NCBI GenBank assembly: GCA_019775845.1
Contig: JADQAV010000002.1
Span: 1,054,001-1,118,000, forward strand
Length of the DNA: 64,000 nt
Reading direction: 5' to 3'
Origin: Myrmaecium sp. VS I D KN 1
Lineage: Eukaryota > Ascomycota > Dothideomycetes > Valsariales > Valsariaceae
The position numbers and the translations under genes are program-made. Positions 54,861-64,000 of the stretch are shown in pieces. Positions within the stretch are counted from its first letter, which is position 1. Each line of letters begins with the position of its first letter. A model generated the notes under the pieces. The model saw nothing but the letters and a program-made list of their open reading frames with translations. It was not told where the DNA came from and searched no databases.

Positions 54861-57800
54861 TTAATAGAAGGCATTCTGGGGTTCAGAACCGGAATCTTGG
54901 GTGGCAGAATGCTGTCCGTTCTGCCCTTGGCCTGACGTGCCCTGTTGGCCCTGCTGTCCCTGGTGACCTTGCTGCTGCACGTGGGGAGTGTGGCCGCCAG
55001 CGTTACCGGCAGGGACAGCATAAGGATGACCGGAATATCCGCCAAAGCCGCTGTATCCGAACACGTCACCGTAGGCAAACTGTCCGGCAGGTGGAGCCGC
55101 AGCACGGTAAGCCGGGTGCTGCGCTGCAGACGCCATGACGGTCGGATCTGCCGCGATGATGCGGCCCGGCTCCGCGAAGAAGGCGCGACGGTCAGGGCCC
55201 TTGACCGCTGGAGGCATGTGCATCTGGTACCCGCGGATATTATCAGGATTGTAGTTCATCGAGGTAGGAATCGCTGCGCCACTGTTATCGCGCCAGAATG
55301 GGCCGTTGCCAGGAGATGGCGAAGCATTGCCTCTCTTAGTCGCGTTCTGAGCTGCAACTGCTTGTTGCTGCTGCTGCTGTTGCTGCAACTTCTGCTGTTC
55401 CTGTTGTTGGGACTTCATCAGGGCCTCAAGCTTGTCAAATTTCTTGTGCAGATCGTCGTGCTTCTGGCGAAGATCCCCAACCTCCTTTGTCAAGCCATTG
55501 TTGTCCGCAAGAAGCTTCCTGAAAGGCTCAGTAAGCTCCTTCTGGATGACGCTGAACAACTGGCCTGACTTAGTACGCAAATTTTCGATTTCACTTTCAG
55601 CTCGGTTGCAGTTTTCGCTGATAGACTGAACTTCGCGAAGAAGACCCTCCACATGTGCATTCAGAAGATTGACTTGCTCCTCATGATGTTTGTCCATGCG
55701 TTCCGCGCTTTGCAAGCGAGCTTCTTCAATGGCGGAAAGGAACTTTTCAGCGACCATGTCCATGTGGTGATTGACAACTCCAAAGTGAGTGAGCATATCG
55801 CTACCATCAGGCAGGCCTATCTGATCGCCCTGGGCATATAACGGACTCTGGATCCGTGCGAAAGGGTTGAGTGGAGGAGGAACGGCGCTGGGAAAATCCG
55901 GGGTGAACGGTGGATGGAACGCGCGGGGCGTTTCGTGAGGCTTATCGTTCAACAGCGGTTTGTTGCGTGTGGGAGTTGCGGTGACATCGGCCTTATCCGC
56001 GTTCTGCAACGGAGCTTCGCCCACGGGGCTGTTCTGCAGCTCCGGCTTCTTCGGCATTGTGACAAAGTCGTTGCGAACAGCGCCGTTCCTGCTTCGCACA
56101 GGCGAGTCAAATTCGCCTAGTCTCATGGCGTTGTTAGAGACGTTGCGAACTGGACTGCAGAAAGTGTTTGAGTTATCAACGGGAAGATGAATAGGTGTGT
56201 CTTGGTTATGGTTGTCCTCAACTTGAAGCGAATGCCCCGTGTGGATGTCGAGCGAATTCGTCGCTTCGGCAAAGGTGACGTGGGGATGAGATCTCACCTC
56301 AGAGACGTTGCCTTGGAAAGTGACTGGAATTGTTTGGGAGGTGATGGAACATTCGTCGATTATTGGCTTCTGATCTGGATGCACGTTCGGTGGCGCTCTC
56401 ACCGTGAATAGATTGTAGCTCGGCTGCACGAGAGTTAGCAGACGCGCGCAATCATGTGTGGGTGGAGTTGAGTTGAGGCTGGGAAGGTGCAGGTGTGAAG
56501 CTAGGCGAAGGCGAAGGCGGAGAAGTGGGAAGGCACTGTGAATGGTGAGGCTTGGCATGCAGGAGGGTAGCGACGGTAGGTAGTAGCGAACAAACGGAAA
56601 GTAGGACGTGGCAAGTTAAGTGTTTGTAACTTGGAAATACTCACGTTGCTTACGTTACGGGCCGCCGCGAAGGGCGTCGAGTAAACCGAGGGTGAGTAGA
56701 CGGTCGGAGGCAGTCGCGCCCCAGCCAGAAGACCTTGGCGCGCTCGACGCTGCTGGGGATCAGGTCGTTCACTGTCACGAAATGGGAGCGCCGGGTCATA
56801 GTAGGCCGTGTTCTGACTCGCTTGGGAGAGTTCGTTGACCAGCTCGCCGCGCATCGAATAGTTGCTGGGGGATTTGTGAATCAGGTCAATGTAGTCCACC
56901 GCGCCCACCTTTCCAGGTCGCATGAAGTCCTCTGTGAGCGAGACTTCAGGTGTACTGTTATTGCGCTTATGGCGAAGGTGTGCCATGCCGGATACTTTTG
57001 GAGCCGCCAGCGTGGGACGGCCATGTTCGTCTTTGACCGTTCCCGCCCGGGAGAGCTTTGGCTGCGGCGGCGTGTCTTTCGTTGGAGGAGTAGGAGGGGC
57101 CCTATCGTTGTAATAGTGAAGCGCTTTCGGATCTGCCACTGCGGCTATGGGCGGGTCACCCGCTATGAACGAATTTGCTGATTGTGACTGGTAAATCGAG
57201 TCAGGTGGTCGACAAGTCGGGGAATTCCTGCAAATAACTTACTCGAGAGCGCGATGCACCGCCTATAGTTGATTCAGAGGATTTGACGGAGGCAGTTGCT
57301 TTGGCTGACGACTGACCCGCAGCCTTTAGGCGGGTCTCAGCCTTCAACTTTTGAGGAAGGGATTGCGTGGTTGTGGACCGCGGCTGCATCGACCTCTGTG
57401 TTGTTTTTGACTTGGTCTGGTCAGCAAAGGGTGGTCCAAGGACCTTCCCAGCCTTTAGAGGGACAGCCGTTGGCGCATCAGCTGGAGGTGTAGCATTGTT
57501 CTCCTTAGCTACAAATTGGGTCGCGGCGCTGCTACGGAAAGACGGTATACTCCAGCCCAAGAACTTCTTTTTCGGGCTCTTGGGATAAAGGTCTCGTGAT
57601 GGGCTCACTGGTCTGAAATCGTTCACCTGTATGACAGGCGCCTTGTCCGATTCACTGTCGGCGAAGCCTGGCATCTCTGGTGTTAGCGAAACCCGCTGGC
57701 CTAGCATCCTCTGTAGCGTCTTTTCGGTGCGATCCTCGATCCTGGCTCTCTCAGTAGGCTTGCTCTCGGTCTTGTAATTATCCGGAACCAGCTTGAGCTC

Positions 57801-58319
57801 ATTGTTCGAAGGCCTGCCGGCGGAAGGTCGGGGCTCTGGCGGAGGCGAGGCTGCCGCTTCGATAAACTGCGTCATGGTGGTGACCTGGGTGGCGTCATCA
57901 TAGCTAGTATGTTTAACCTTCCCCTCGAAGGAACCGTCAATGCGCCTCAGCCGTCTGTACCCCTCCGTTTCTTTCTGGCCATGGGAGCGAAGATGGTGCT
58001 CAGAGCTCACCCGCTTCGGCGAGCGTTGGGATTTCACGGGAGTGGGCGGCTTGGGACGTGCGGACTTGCTGCGCTCCACCTGCCTTGCCTTCGTCGGGGA
58101 ACTAGCATAGAACGCGTTGGTCATGGCCTGGTACGTTGTTGGGTTCCTGTCGCGGAAGGCATTCAGTTTGATAGCCGAGTCCTTGCCAGCATCAAAACGA
58201 AGCTGATCGATGTCTTTGATGTCTTCATCGGTCAGTTTTGCCTGGGTATCAGGACCTGGGTCTGCAGGGTGGAATCTCTTCCGTGCTGCATCCCCTCTAG
58301 GGTTAGCCGGTGGTGGCAT
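54861..58319 (-). CDS. Large coiled-coil, Gln-rich protein, unrecognised
   Basis: Three exons (58319-57243, 57187-56645, 56423-54861) keep phase and give 1060 aa. Introns are 55 nt (GTAAGT..CCAG) and 221 nt (GTGAGT..GTGCAG with a CTGCTAAC branch). The first exon starts MPPPANPRGDAARKRF and has a helical patch LTDEDIKDIDQLRFDAGKDS and a conserved-looking KKKFLGWSIPSFRS. Exon 2 begins SQSANSFIAGDPP and holds VDYIDLIHKSPSNYSMRGEL. Exon 3 has NPFARIQSPLYAQGDQ, then a coiled coil at about 754-890 (MDMVAEKFLSAIEEARLQSA, ENCNRAESEIENLRTKSGQL, LRQKHDDLHKKFDKLEALMK), a poly-Q run (CAG/CAA) and a prion-like Gly/Gln tail. I know no named family. A role in the cytoskeleton or cell tips is only a guess. 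A donor-like GAG/GTGAGA near 56305 could shorten exon 3. One gene rather than three is supported by the two phase-preserving introns. Confidence 0.75.
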
Positions 58320-59681
58320 TTCTAAACGTCAACTGCGTGAGAGCGATCAATTGTACGAAGGTAAGCAATCCGATCACTCAAGGCGGCCGATGAAGACTGA
58401 GGTGAGGCAACGGGTCCGAATTCTCACGAAATGACGGACAGAAAAAGTAAACAAACACAGAAACGGAACGGAACAAGTGGACGGCGCCGAGCCATTTCAG
58501 TACCGGGCGTCCACGGGTGGACATCTACCGGTCCCGTGGCCTTACGCACCGGAACGGTTTCCCGCCCAGTGCCCACAGGCTCGCATGGAGAACCAGCCCG
58601 AACCGGATGATCACTATAAGTAGGACCACCACCTCTTGCAGCCAAATCATATTATCGGAGGAAATACGTTCTTCCTGCTTCTCGGGAAATGGACTGACGG
58701 CGACGCGGCTGTCCTCAATCGCGCAAGAAGCTTTGCCAGTCAAGAAGAAAAAGAAGAGCAATAGGATGACCTGCAAAATTGAGATTTCTTAAGATCACCG
58801 TGAAGAGAAAATGAGTCGGTCCGAGGAGGAAAAACGGATTGAAGGACGTAAAGCAAGCAATTCGACTGAAATAAAAGGACTGCTACTAGATCGGAAACCC
58901 GAGCGATTCAACGCAGAAGGAGAGCGACATATATCCATAGCTTGCCCGCCCACCTGTTCCCCCCTTTCATCCCCCATTAGAGGCACGAGGGGAACGAAAA
59001 AGTAGATGAAGAATGCAAACCTACATCAACCTTACCGTGTCTCCTCTCTTATTGCAGAGGACCGTGGCAGACAAGCGTGAGGTAGAGAAGAGTGAAACAG
59101 CCGATCAGACGGCTCCCAGCGCGGGTCCAACACATCGACCACCGCTGGAAGGGACGGGGATTGATCGCGCCCGGCATTTTCTACACGGTGAGGTCGAATT
59201 GCCTTTGTCGGGGAATGGGTGATGCGGAAGTAGAAGTTCGTTGAAGTTCGTTGCGGTCGTCGCGAAGAATGAAGAGAGACACTTGGCGCGGATCGATCCT
59301 CTCCAATCGTGCGGGATTCAGGTCAGGCATCAACTTACTCCGTAAGGTTGCGACAACTCGCCCTCTAGGTAACAACCTACAAAACCCGGAACATTTTATT
59401 AAACGAATATGTAAAGACCTCGAAACTCTTGCCATCAGACAATTTATGGCGAGAACAACCCAAGAGCTCCGTGTCGATTAAGCCAATCCTCAAGCCGAAA
59501 AACCAAGACCCTATATCTAGTGACATCGGATACTCGTTTAATTCCTAATATCCTCCTTTCATTCACTCTAGATCACCGGTGAACTAATGCTTGCGCGAGC
59601 AAGGAAAGCATTGGCACTACAGTAAAACGTGCGCGACGGCCACGAGGCAGCTATGTGATGATAATCTCATCACAAATGAAC
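58320..59681. other. Intergenic region
   Basis: The upstream region of the coiled-coil gene and the 3' UTR of the FAD gene lie here. Short frames such as 58525-58776 (-), which is hydrophobic, and 59181-59435 (-) have no recognisable content. Confidence 0.45.
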
Positions 59682-61582
59682 TCATTCGTCCTCGCTCTCT
59701 CCGCTCACCCTCAGAGCATCAAACATGCCGCCTTTGCCTACCAAGTATTTGAGTTCTCCTGCGTCTTCTTTGTCTTCTGTTTCATCCCCTTTGTCCGTCC
59801 TGAACCAATCATCAACTCCCCATCCCACTCTCTCTGCACCCTGCCTCGCGCCAACAAGATTTGGTGCTCCTGGTCCAAGCCTTAACTGGGCAAACCTACC
59901 TGTGACGAACAACGGCACATCGTCTTTCCACATCAGCTCGTGGGTCAGGCAGGGCATGCCCGCTACTGTGTCGATCGGATACTCTTCCAGCATGTGCTGC
60001 ATGTAAGGGAGAGTATTAATAGAGGATTGGATACCCGTACAAAAGTATATGTAGTCAATAGTCACCGGCGGAGGTGATGGCGTATCGTTGTCTCTTCCCT
60101 CATCGACTTCGGACTCAGAAGAGACCGAATCTTCGTGTGCACTATCAGCCCTTTCCTCACCACTTTTCTCTTCCACAAAGCTAGACAGCCCTGGGATAAC
60201 CGGGTTGAATTGTAAACCCTTCCAATTACTGGTCTTTGCGTCAAACGCACTGGGCTCAAAGTTGACCAATTTTGTGTGAGTGAACATAGCCAACTTGCCA
60301 GAGGCAATGTGAGGCTTGAGTCTCTTCATGTATGCCGGGGTAATGCTACCTCCGTCTCGAGCTTCCTGGATGATATCGGCACGTTCTTCATCGGTGTCCG
60401 CACTCCAGAAAATTGCATGTTCGACATTGCGAAACTTGGCGACCCAGTGAAGAGGTATGTCAAAGTGTTTGACTAATAAACATGATTAGGTCAGTTTCTG
60501 CTGGAAAAGATTAAGAGTCAGGGGTTGAAAATATCCCACGAAGGACTTACGTTTCAGCTCGCCACGCATTATGTGCCAGACTTTCGTGACACCACGACGA
60601 ATTGCCAGGTCTGATATCTGTGCTGATGTCAAGCCGCCTCCAACGACGAGAACATTTGTTTCCTTTCCAGCCTTGATCTTCGCCATAACAGAAGGATCCA
60701 GGAACTGCTGGATCTGCAGGGCGTGGCAAGCTCCCGGAACACGGTCATGTGGGCGCAGTCCTGGAATAGTAGGCGCATTGCCGGGACCCACAGCAAGAAT
60801 GACGGCTCTCGCGTGGTGGATACCCTTGTCCGTCTTGATGGTGAATATTTTCGTGCTTGAGTCTGGAAATGCTTCATGAGGTGTGTAGTGGATGTCCTCG
60901 ACGGTCTCTTTTCGTATCAGCTCTTGCCGCAAGCCGTATCGATTGACGACACATTCACAGTGGGATGCGAAAAGGGAGGTGGAAGGCCTATAGTAGTCCT
61001 TGCGGTCGCGTTCGTCTATCTCAAGGTGGGAGTGGGATTGACTAGTAGGAAATGTAAGAGAAGGACAAGTTGCTGATGTGAGTTGGACATGACTAACCTT
61101 GGTTTTCGTTTGCTGACTTTCTGCTTCCGTTGATGTTTACTGATTTCCTTGCCTACGCACTCTTTCACCTCCTCTAGCTCACTGGTCCGCTCAGTTTCAT
61201 GTGTGTAAGCCAACAACCCATCTCTGTCGCCAGGATCCACATGGAAGAACATGGGACTCCGTAAATGAGTGATGTTGAAGGTCTTGAACAGTCTGTTCCA
61301 GCGAGACATCCACTGGTCCCCCTCAGCATCTAGGACCAGCGTAGAGTACTTCCTGCCCAACTGAGGGATCCTGGGGGCGGTGACAGAGCCGGTTTTCTTG
61401 TTTTTGATGCTCATCTGAGCAGCATGTTTACGAACCCAGTGATACCGACGATGCTCCTCGTCAGTGAAGAGAGCAGAAGGAGTGTGTTCACAAAGCCGCG
61501 CGGCAGCAGCAAGGCCGGCTGGCCCAGCTCCTATGATGAGGACGTCGTAGATCTCGTCAATCTCGGTGGTAGAGGGATCCAT
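59682..61582 (-). CDS. FAD/NAD(P)-binding monooxygenase-like protein, reading frame interrupted
   Basis: Exons 61582-61098, 61041-60551 and 60473-59682 join by phase and by family motifs. The FAD motif IIGAGPAGLAAAARL follows MDPSTTEIDEIYDVL. Next come HLRSPMFFHVDPGDRDGLLA, DERDRKDYYRPSTSLF (just after intron 1), LAVGPGNAP and the NAD(P) motif VVGGGLTSAQISDLAIRR. KHFDIPLHWVAKFRN lies just after intron 2, then FWSADTDEERADIIQEA and YIYFCTGI. This layout matches fungal proteins related to L-ornithine N-monooxygenases and OSGIN. The frame changes between RNVE and HAIFWSAD: one base too many lies in the AAA/TTT run near 60419-60423, so the frame that enters exon 3 stops early while the rest continues in the next frame. 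Either the base is a sequencing error or the gene is damaged in this strain. An acidic insert (DSVSSESEVDEGRDND) and an acidic tail are present. Confidence 0.82.
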
Positions 61583-62744
61583 GATAGCGACTTGGCAGAG
61601 AATGTAAGGTAAGGAATACAACACGTAGTCGAGAGACAGACCGAAGATGAAGCTCTTTTTTTTTTTTCACTTAAAGACTGCTTCTTGCATCGATTTAGGG
61701 TTGAGGGAGAACGAGCCATGATGCCTGTTTCGGAAGGTACCTTGTTGGCCTACCAGCAAGGTGCCTACCCTGAGCATTTGCGGGCCAAGGTACTGTTGTT
61801 GGTCTGCACTGTATCTGACGAACCTTGCATCCCGTAAAGACGTAGTGACTGTACTGTTCGTTGTCTCAAATTCAAGTAAGGTCTCAAATCTCTCCGATAC
61901 TTATTACTAGTATGTAGTAGTGATTCGGGCGTCGAAATCTTTATCCCCGGCCGGAACAGATCTGTAAAGACTAGACTCTTCTGATGAAGAGGTAATATTT
62001 GTGGACTGCATTTGATGACCCGAATAGCTGATAATCTGGAATGGACACATCTTTGCTCGGTATACTTAAGAGTACTAGTATGAAAGAGTGGTATGTAGAT
62101 CCCGGCTTGAGGCAGAAGAGATGGGATACTGGTAGGGCTGAAGATGATTAGGTAATGTTGGAGGTAGCGACCATTTGTTCATGCCTTAGGCACTGACGCT
62201 AGGTGTACATAAATGTCCTGCCCATGCCCGAAGCGATCTTCTCATCCCGCAATGCAATTGGCGGCCGGCCAGGCAGCCCCGACCCGGGCATTCCGTTGCC
62301 CCTGAGCTAGTCCACTCCAGACCGGTGGCGTGCGGTGGCTGACATCGTCAAACCCCGGACAGGCCGTGCTCCCTCTAGGCAGAAAGCTGGATGGATGGAT
62401 GTAATCATTCACCTGCCGGTTAACGGTGGCATCCGCCTGCCGGTGAAGTGACTTTCTCGTATTCTCGTTCTCGCCTGAGGGCGCCTCCGCCCCTCTCAGC
62501 TGCACGGACTGGAATCCTGTATAAAATGTACATTCTCTCCCCTTCTCTCTTGGTTTTTCTCTCTTTCTGTCTCCCTTAGCTTTCTCACCAAAGGCCCAAC
62601 TTCAAGTCACTCGCTTTCAGACTTCTTCCGGACATCCTTACATCTCGACCTCATTGTTCGAGATACCACTCTCTTTATTCCAACATCAGATTATTCCAAC
62701 ATCAGAGACCAGTCCAGTCGTTGATCATCCATCCCACCTTCACA
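61583..62744. other. Divergent region between the FAD and GPI-protein genes
   Basis: Contains promoters of both neighbours. A T13 run lies near 61656-61668, TAGGTAC-like words near 61735-61770, and a TATA box with C/T tract serves the right-hand gene. No gene is supported. Confidence 0.5.
62520..62580 (+). promoter_or_regulatory. Core promoter candidate: TATA box plus C/T tract
   Basis: TATAAAA at 62520-62526 lies about 220 bp before the ATG of the GPI-protein gene. A C/T-rich tract at 62534-62580 follows, the usual arrangement of strongly expressed fungal genes, with the transcript start expected within or just after it. Confidence 0.6.
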
Positions 62745-63497
62745 ATGCTGTCCTTCATTTCTCTCTTGGCCCTGCCCCTTCTCGTGGCCGCCAAAACTGA
62801 CATCGGAGGCTGCACTTCCACCCGAACCACCGACGCCTACGGCGACGCCAGCATGCTCTACTACGTCCCTGGCACCGGCGAGATCTGCGAGTTCCTCGAC
62901 TGCGGCGGTGGCCGGGCTCCGCCCAAGACCACCGTGCCGGGCTGCCCGCTCTACAGCGGCACCGCTACATACTCTCCCTCCTACCTCCCCGGCTTCCAGG
63001 CTCAGGAGACCAGCTCTTCCGCTGTCGCGAGCGCCTCTGCCACCGCGGCCGCGGTCTCCGACGCCAGCAGCGCCTTGGCCAGTGCCACCAGTAGCGAGAG
63101 CATCTCCCAAGCCGCTGCCACTACTGCTGCCGCCGCGTCCAGCGACGTGCTCATCACCATGACCGGCACCAGCAGCCAGACATCCGCCGCGACCGCTTCT
63201 GCCTCCGCCTCCGCCTCTGCCAGCGAGGACCTGACCACCATCACCGGAACCAACGACCGCACCGCCATCTCTACCGTCCCTAAGGCGGTCACCACGTTCG
63301 TCGGCACCATCTCGGGCTCCGCCTTCACCAGCGTCTTCACCCAGGCCGCTACCTCGGGCCACAGCGGTAACTTCAGCAGCAATGCGACCGCGTCCGCGAC
63401 CATCATCTCCGAGGGCAAGGCTGCCGCTCCTACGTCCTTCGTCGCTGCGGCCGGCCTCGGCCTCGCTGTCGGCTTGGTCGGTCTCGTTGGCTTGTGA
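62745..63497 (+). CDS. Secreted, probably GPI-anchored Ser/Ala/Thr-rich protein
   Basis: A single exon of 250 codons. Residues 1-16 are a signal peptide (MLSFISLLALPLLVAA). The N-terminal domain carries four Cys: CTSTRTTDAYGDASMLYYV, PGTGEICEFLDCGGG, then RAPPKTTVPGCPLYSGTATY. Similar fungal proteins with PGTGEIC...CGGGRAPPKTTVPGC are often labelled 'siderophore biosynthesis' in databases; I know of no solid basis for that label and do not adopt it. A long Ser/Ala/Thr-rich stalk suitable for O-glycosylation follows, then a C-terminal hydrophobic segment (SFVAAAGLGLAVGLVGLVGL) with no charged tail, the pattern of a GPI signal. It probably sits in the cell wall or on the plasma membrane. Strong codon bias and the TATA box suggest high expression. 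Confidence 0.88.
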   Translation: MLSFISLLALPLLVAAKTDIGGCTSTRTTDAYGDASMLYYVPGTGEICEFLDCGGGRAPPKTTVPGCPLYSGTATYSPSYLPGFQAQETSSSAVASASATAAAVSDASSALASATSSESISQAAATTAAAASSDVLITMTGTSSQTSAATASASASASASEDLTTITGTNDRTAISTVPKAVTTFVGTISGSAFTSVFTQAATSGHSGNFSSNATASATIISEGKAAAPTSFVAAAGLGLAVGLVGLVGL

Positions 63498-64000
63498 GAG
63501 AGAGAACGTTGTTGTTACATACAAGCATGGTTTGGGGAAAGGGGGGGAGGAGAGGGTCCGCTCGCGCAAGGTCTATAATGGTATATAGCATCCTTTTCCC
63601 CTTCACCCTTTCCCCAAGCCTTTTCTGAAGCGTTAGGTTATTGCGTCCCTTTGCTCTTCGATAATTCCGCACGATACCGCACGCTACGGCGCAACGTCCT
63701 TCTATGTTGTTCTGCATTGCCACGCGGGACGTCTTAGTCATGCTAGTCTTTTCTTCTCTTCATACCTTTTTGCCATGAGCGTTCTTGAAATACATGCATC
63801 GTTAAAAGAAGTTCGGTAGAAACAAAGTCCCAATGTCCAGATATTCTTGAGTGTGCGTGTGTGGAGTTCGATCACGCTGTCGACATGCTGATACGCTTAA
63901 AATTAAGGCTGTTCGAAAAGGGCAGGAAGAGGGGCGGGCGTGGGGGGTTCAGGGGTTGTGGCACGAGCCAGGCAGAAAGGCCTCACGCTCCTTGCAAAAA
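63498..64000. other. Right-end region, 3' UTR of the GPI-protein gene
   Basis: No gene is supported before the window ends. Confidence 0.5.

Noticed and set aside
62745-63497. Database-style label 'siderophore biosynthesis' for the GPI-protein gene
   Set aside because: The sequence shows only a signal peptide, a four-Cys domain, a Ser-rich stalk and a GPI-type end; no enzyme domain is present.

Overview
The window looks like nuclear DNA of a filamentous ascomycete (Pezizomycotina). Introns are short (mostly 50-110 nt) with GT..AG ends and CTRAY-type branch points. Coding exons are GC-rich and intergenic DNA is more AT-rich with purine and pyrimidine tracts. The gene content is typical of mould fungi: a Zn(II)2Cys6 regulator, a CBM1-GH3 beta-glucosidase, an arginine attenuator peptide upstream of CPA1, a GPI-anchored serine-rich wall protein and a LAM-type sterol-transfer protein. 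I cannot place it to genus. I built gene models by joining exons at splice sites that keep the reading phase; none has transcript support.

Layout. 1-10 kb: Cdc42 GTPase (-), a doubtful 176-aa ORF (-), secreted CBM1-GH3 beta-glucosidase (+), and the CPA1 locus, where an intron-split arginine attenuator peptide uORF precedes carbamoyl-phosphate synthase small subunit (+). 10-25 kb: Cys/His coiled-coil protein (+), MIT-domain protein (-), a LAM/GRAM-VASt ER sterol transporter (+), a RING protein with a long Arg/Glu/Asp/Ser tail (-). 25-42 kb: membrane alpha/beta hydrolase (+), a 4.5-kb gene-poor stretch, a 90-aa two-exon protein (-), an Acinus-like SAP/RRM/RSB protein (+), a protein kinase with DLG in place of DFG (-), a 704-aa unknown (-). 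42-64 kb: seven-exon Zn2Cys6 transcription factor (-), GT31-like type II glycosyltransferase (-), an assembly gap after a G run, a coiled-coil/poly-Q protein (-), an FAD/NAD(P) monooxygenase-like gene whose reading frame is broken by one extra base (-), and a GPI-anchored protein (+).

The genes are mostly housekeeping and not one pathway; I see no biosynthetic cluster, transposon, tRNA or rRNA gene, or CRISPR array. Possible themes are RNA processing (RING/RS protein and Acinus-like protein) and polarity or contact-site biology (Cdc42, LAM protein), but they are scattered, not a system. The strongest regulatory object is the CPA1 leader: the attenuator peptide can only be made after two introns are removed, and keeping the second intron would give a long uORF whose stop overlaps the CPA1 start codon. 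I did not find a convincing wholly new system.
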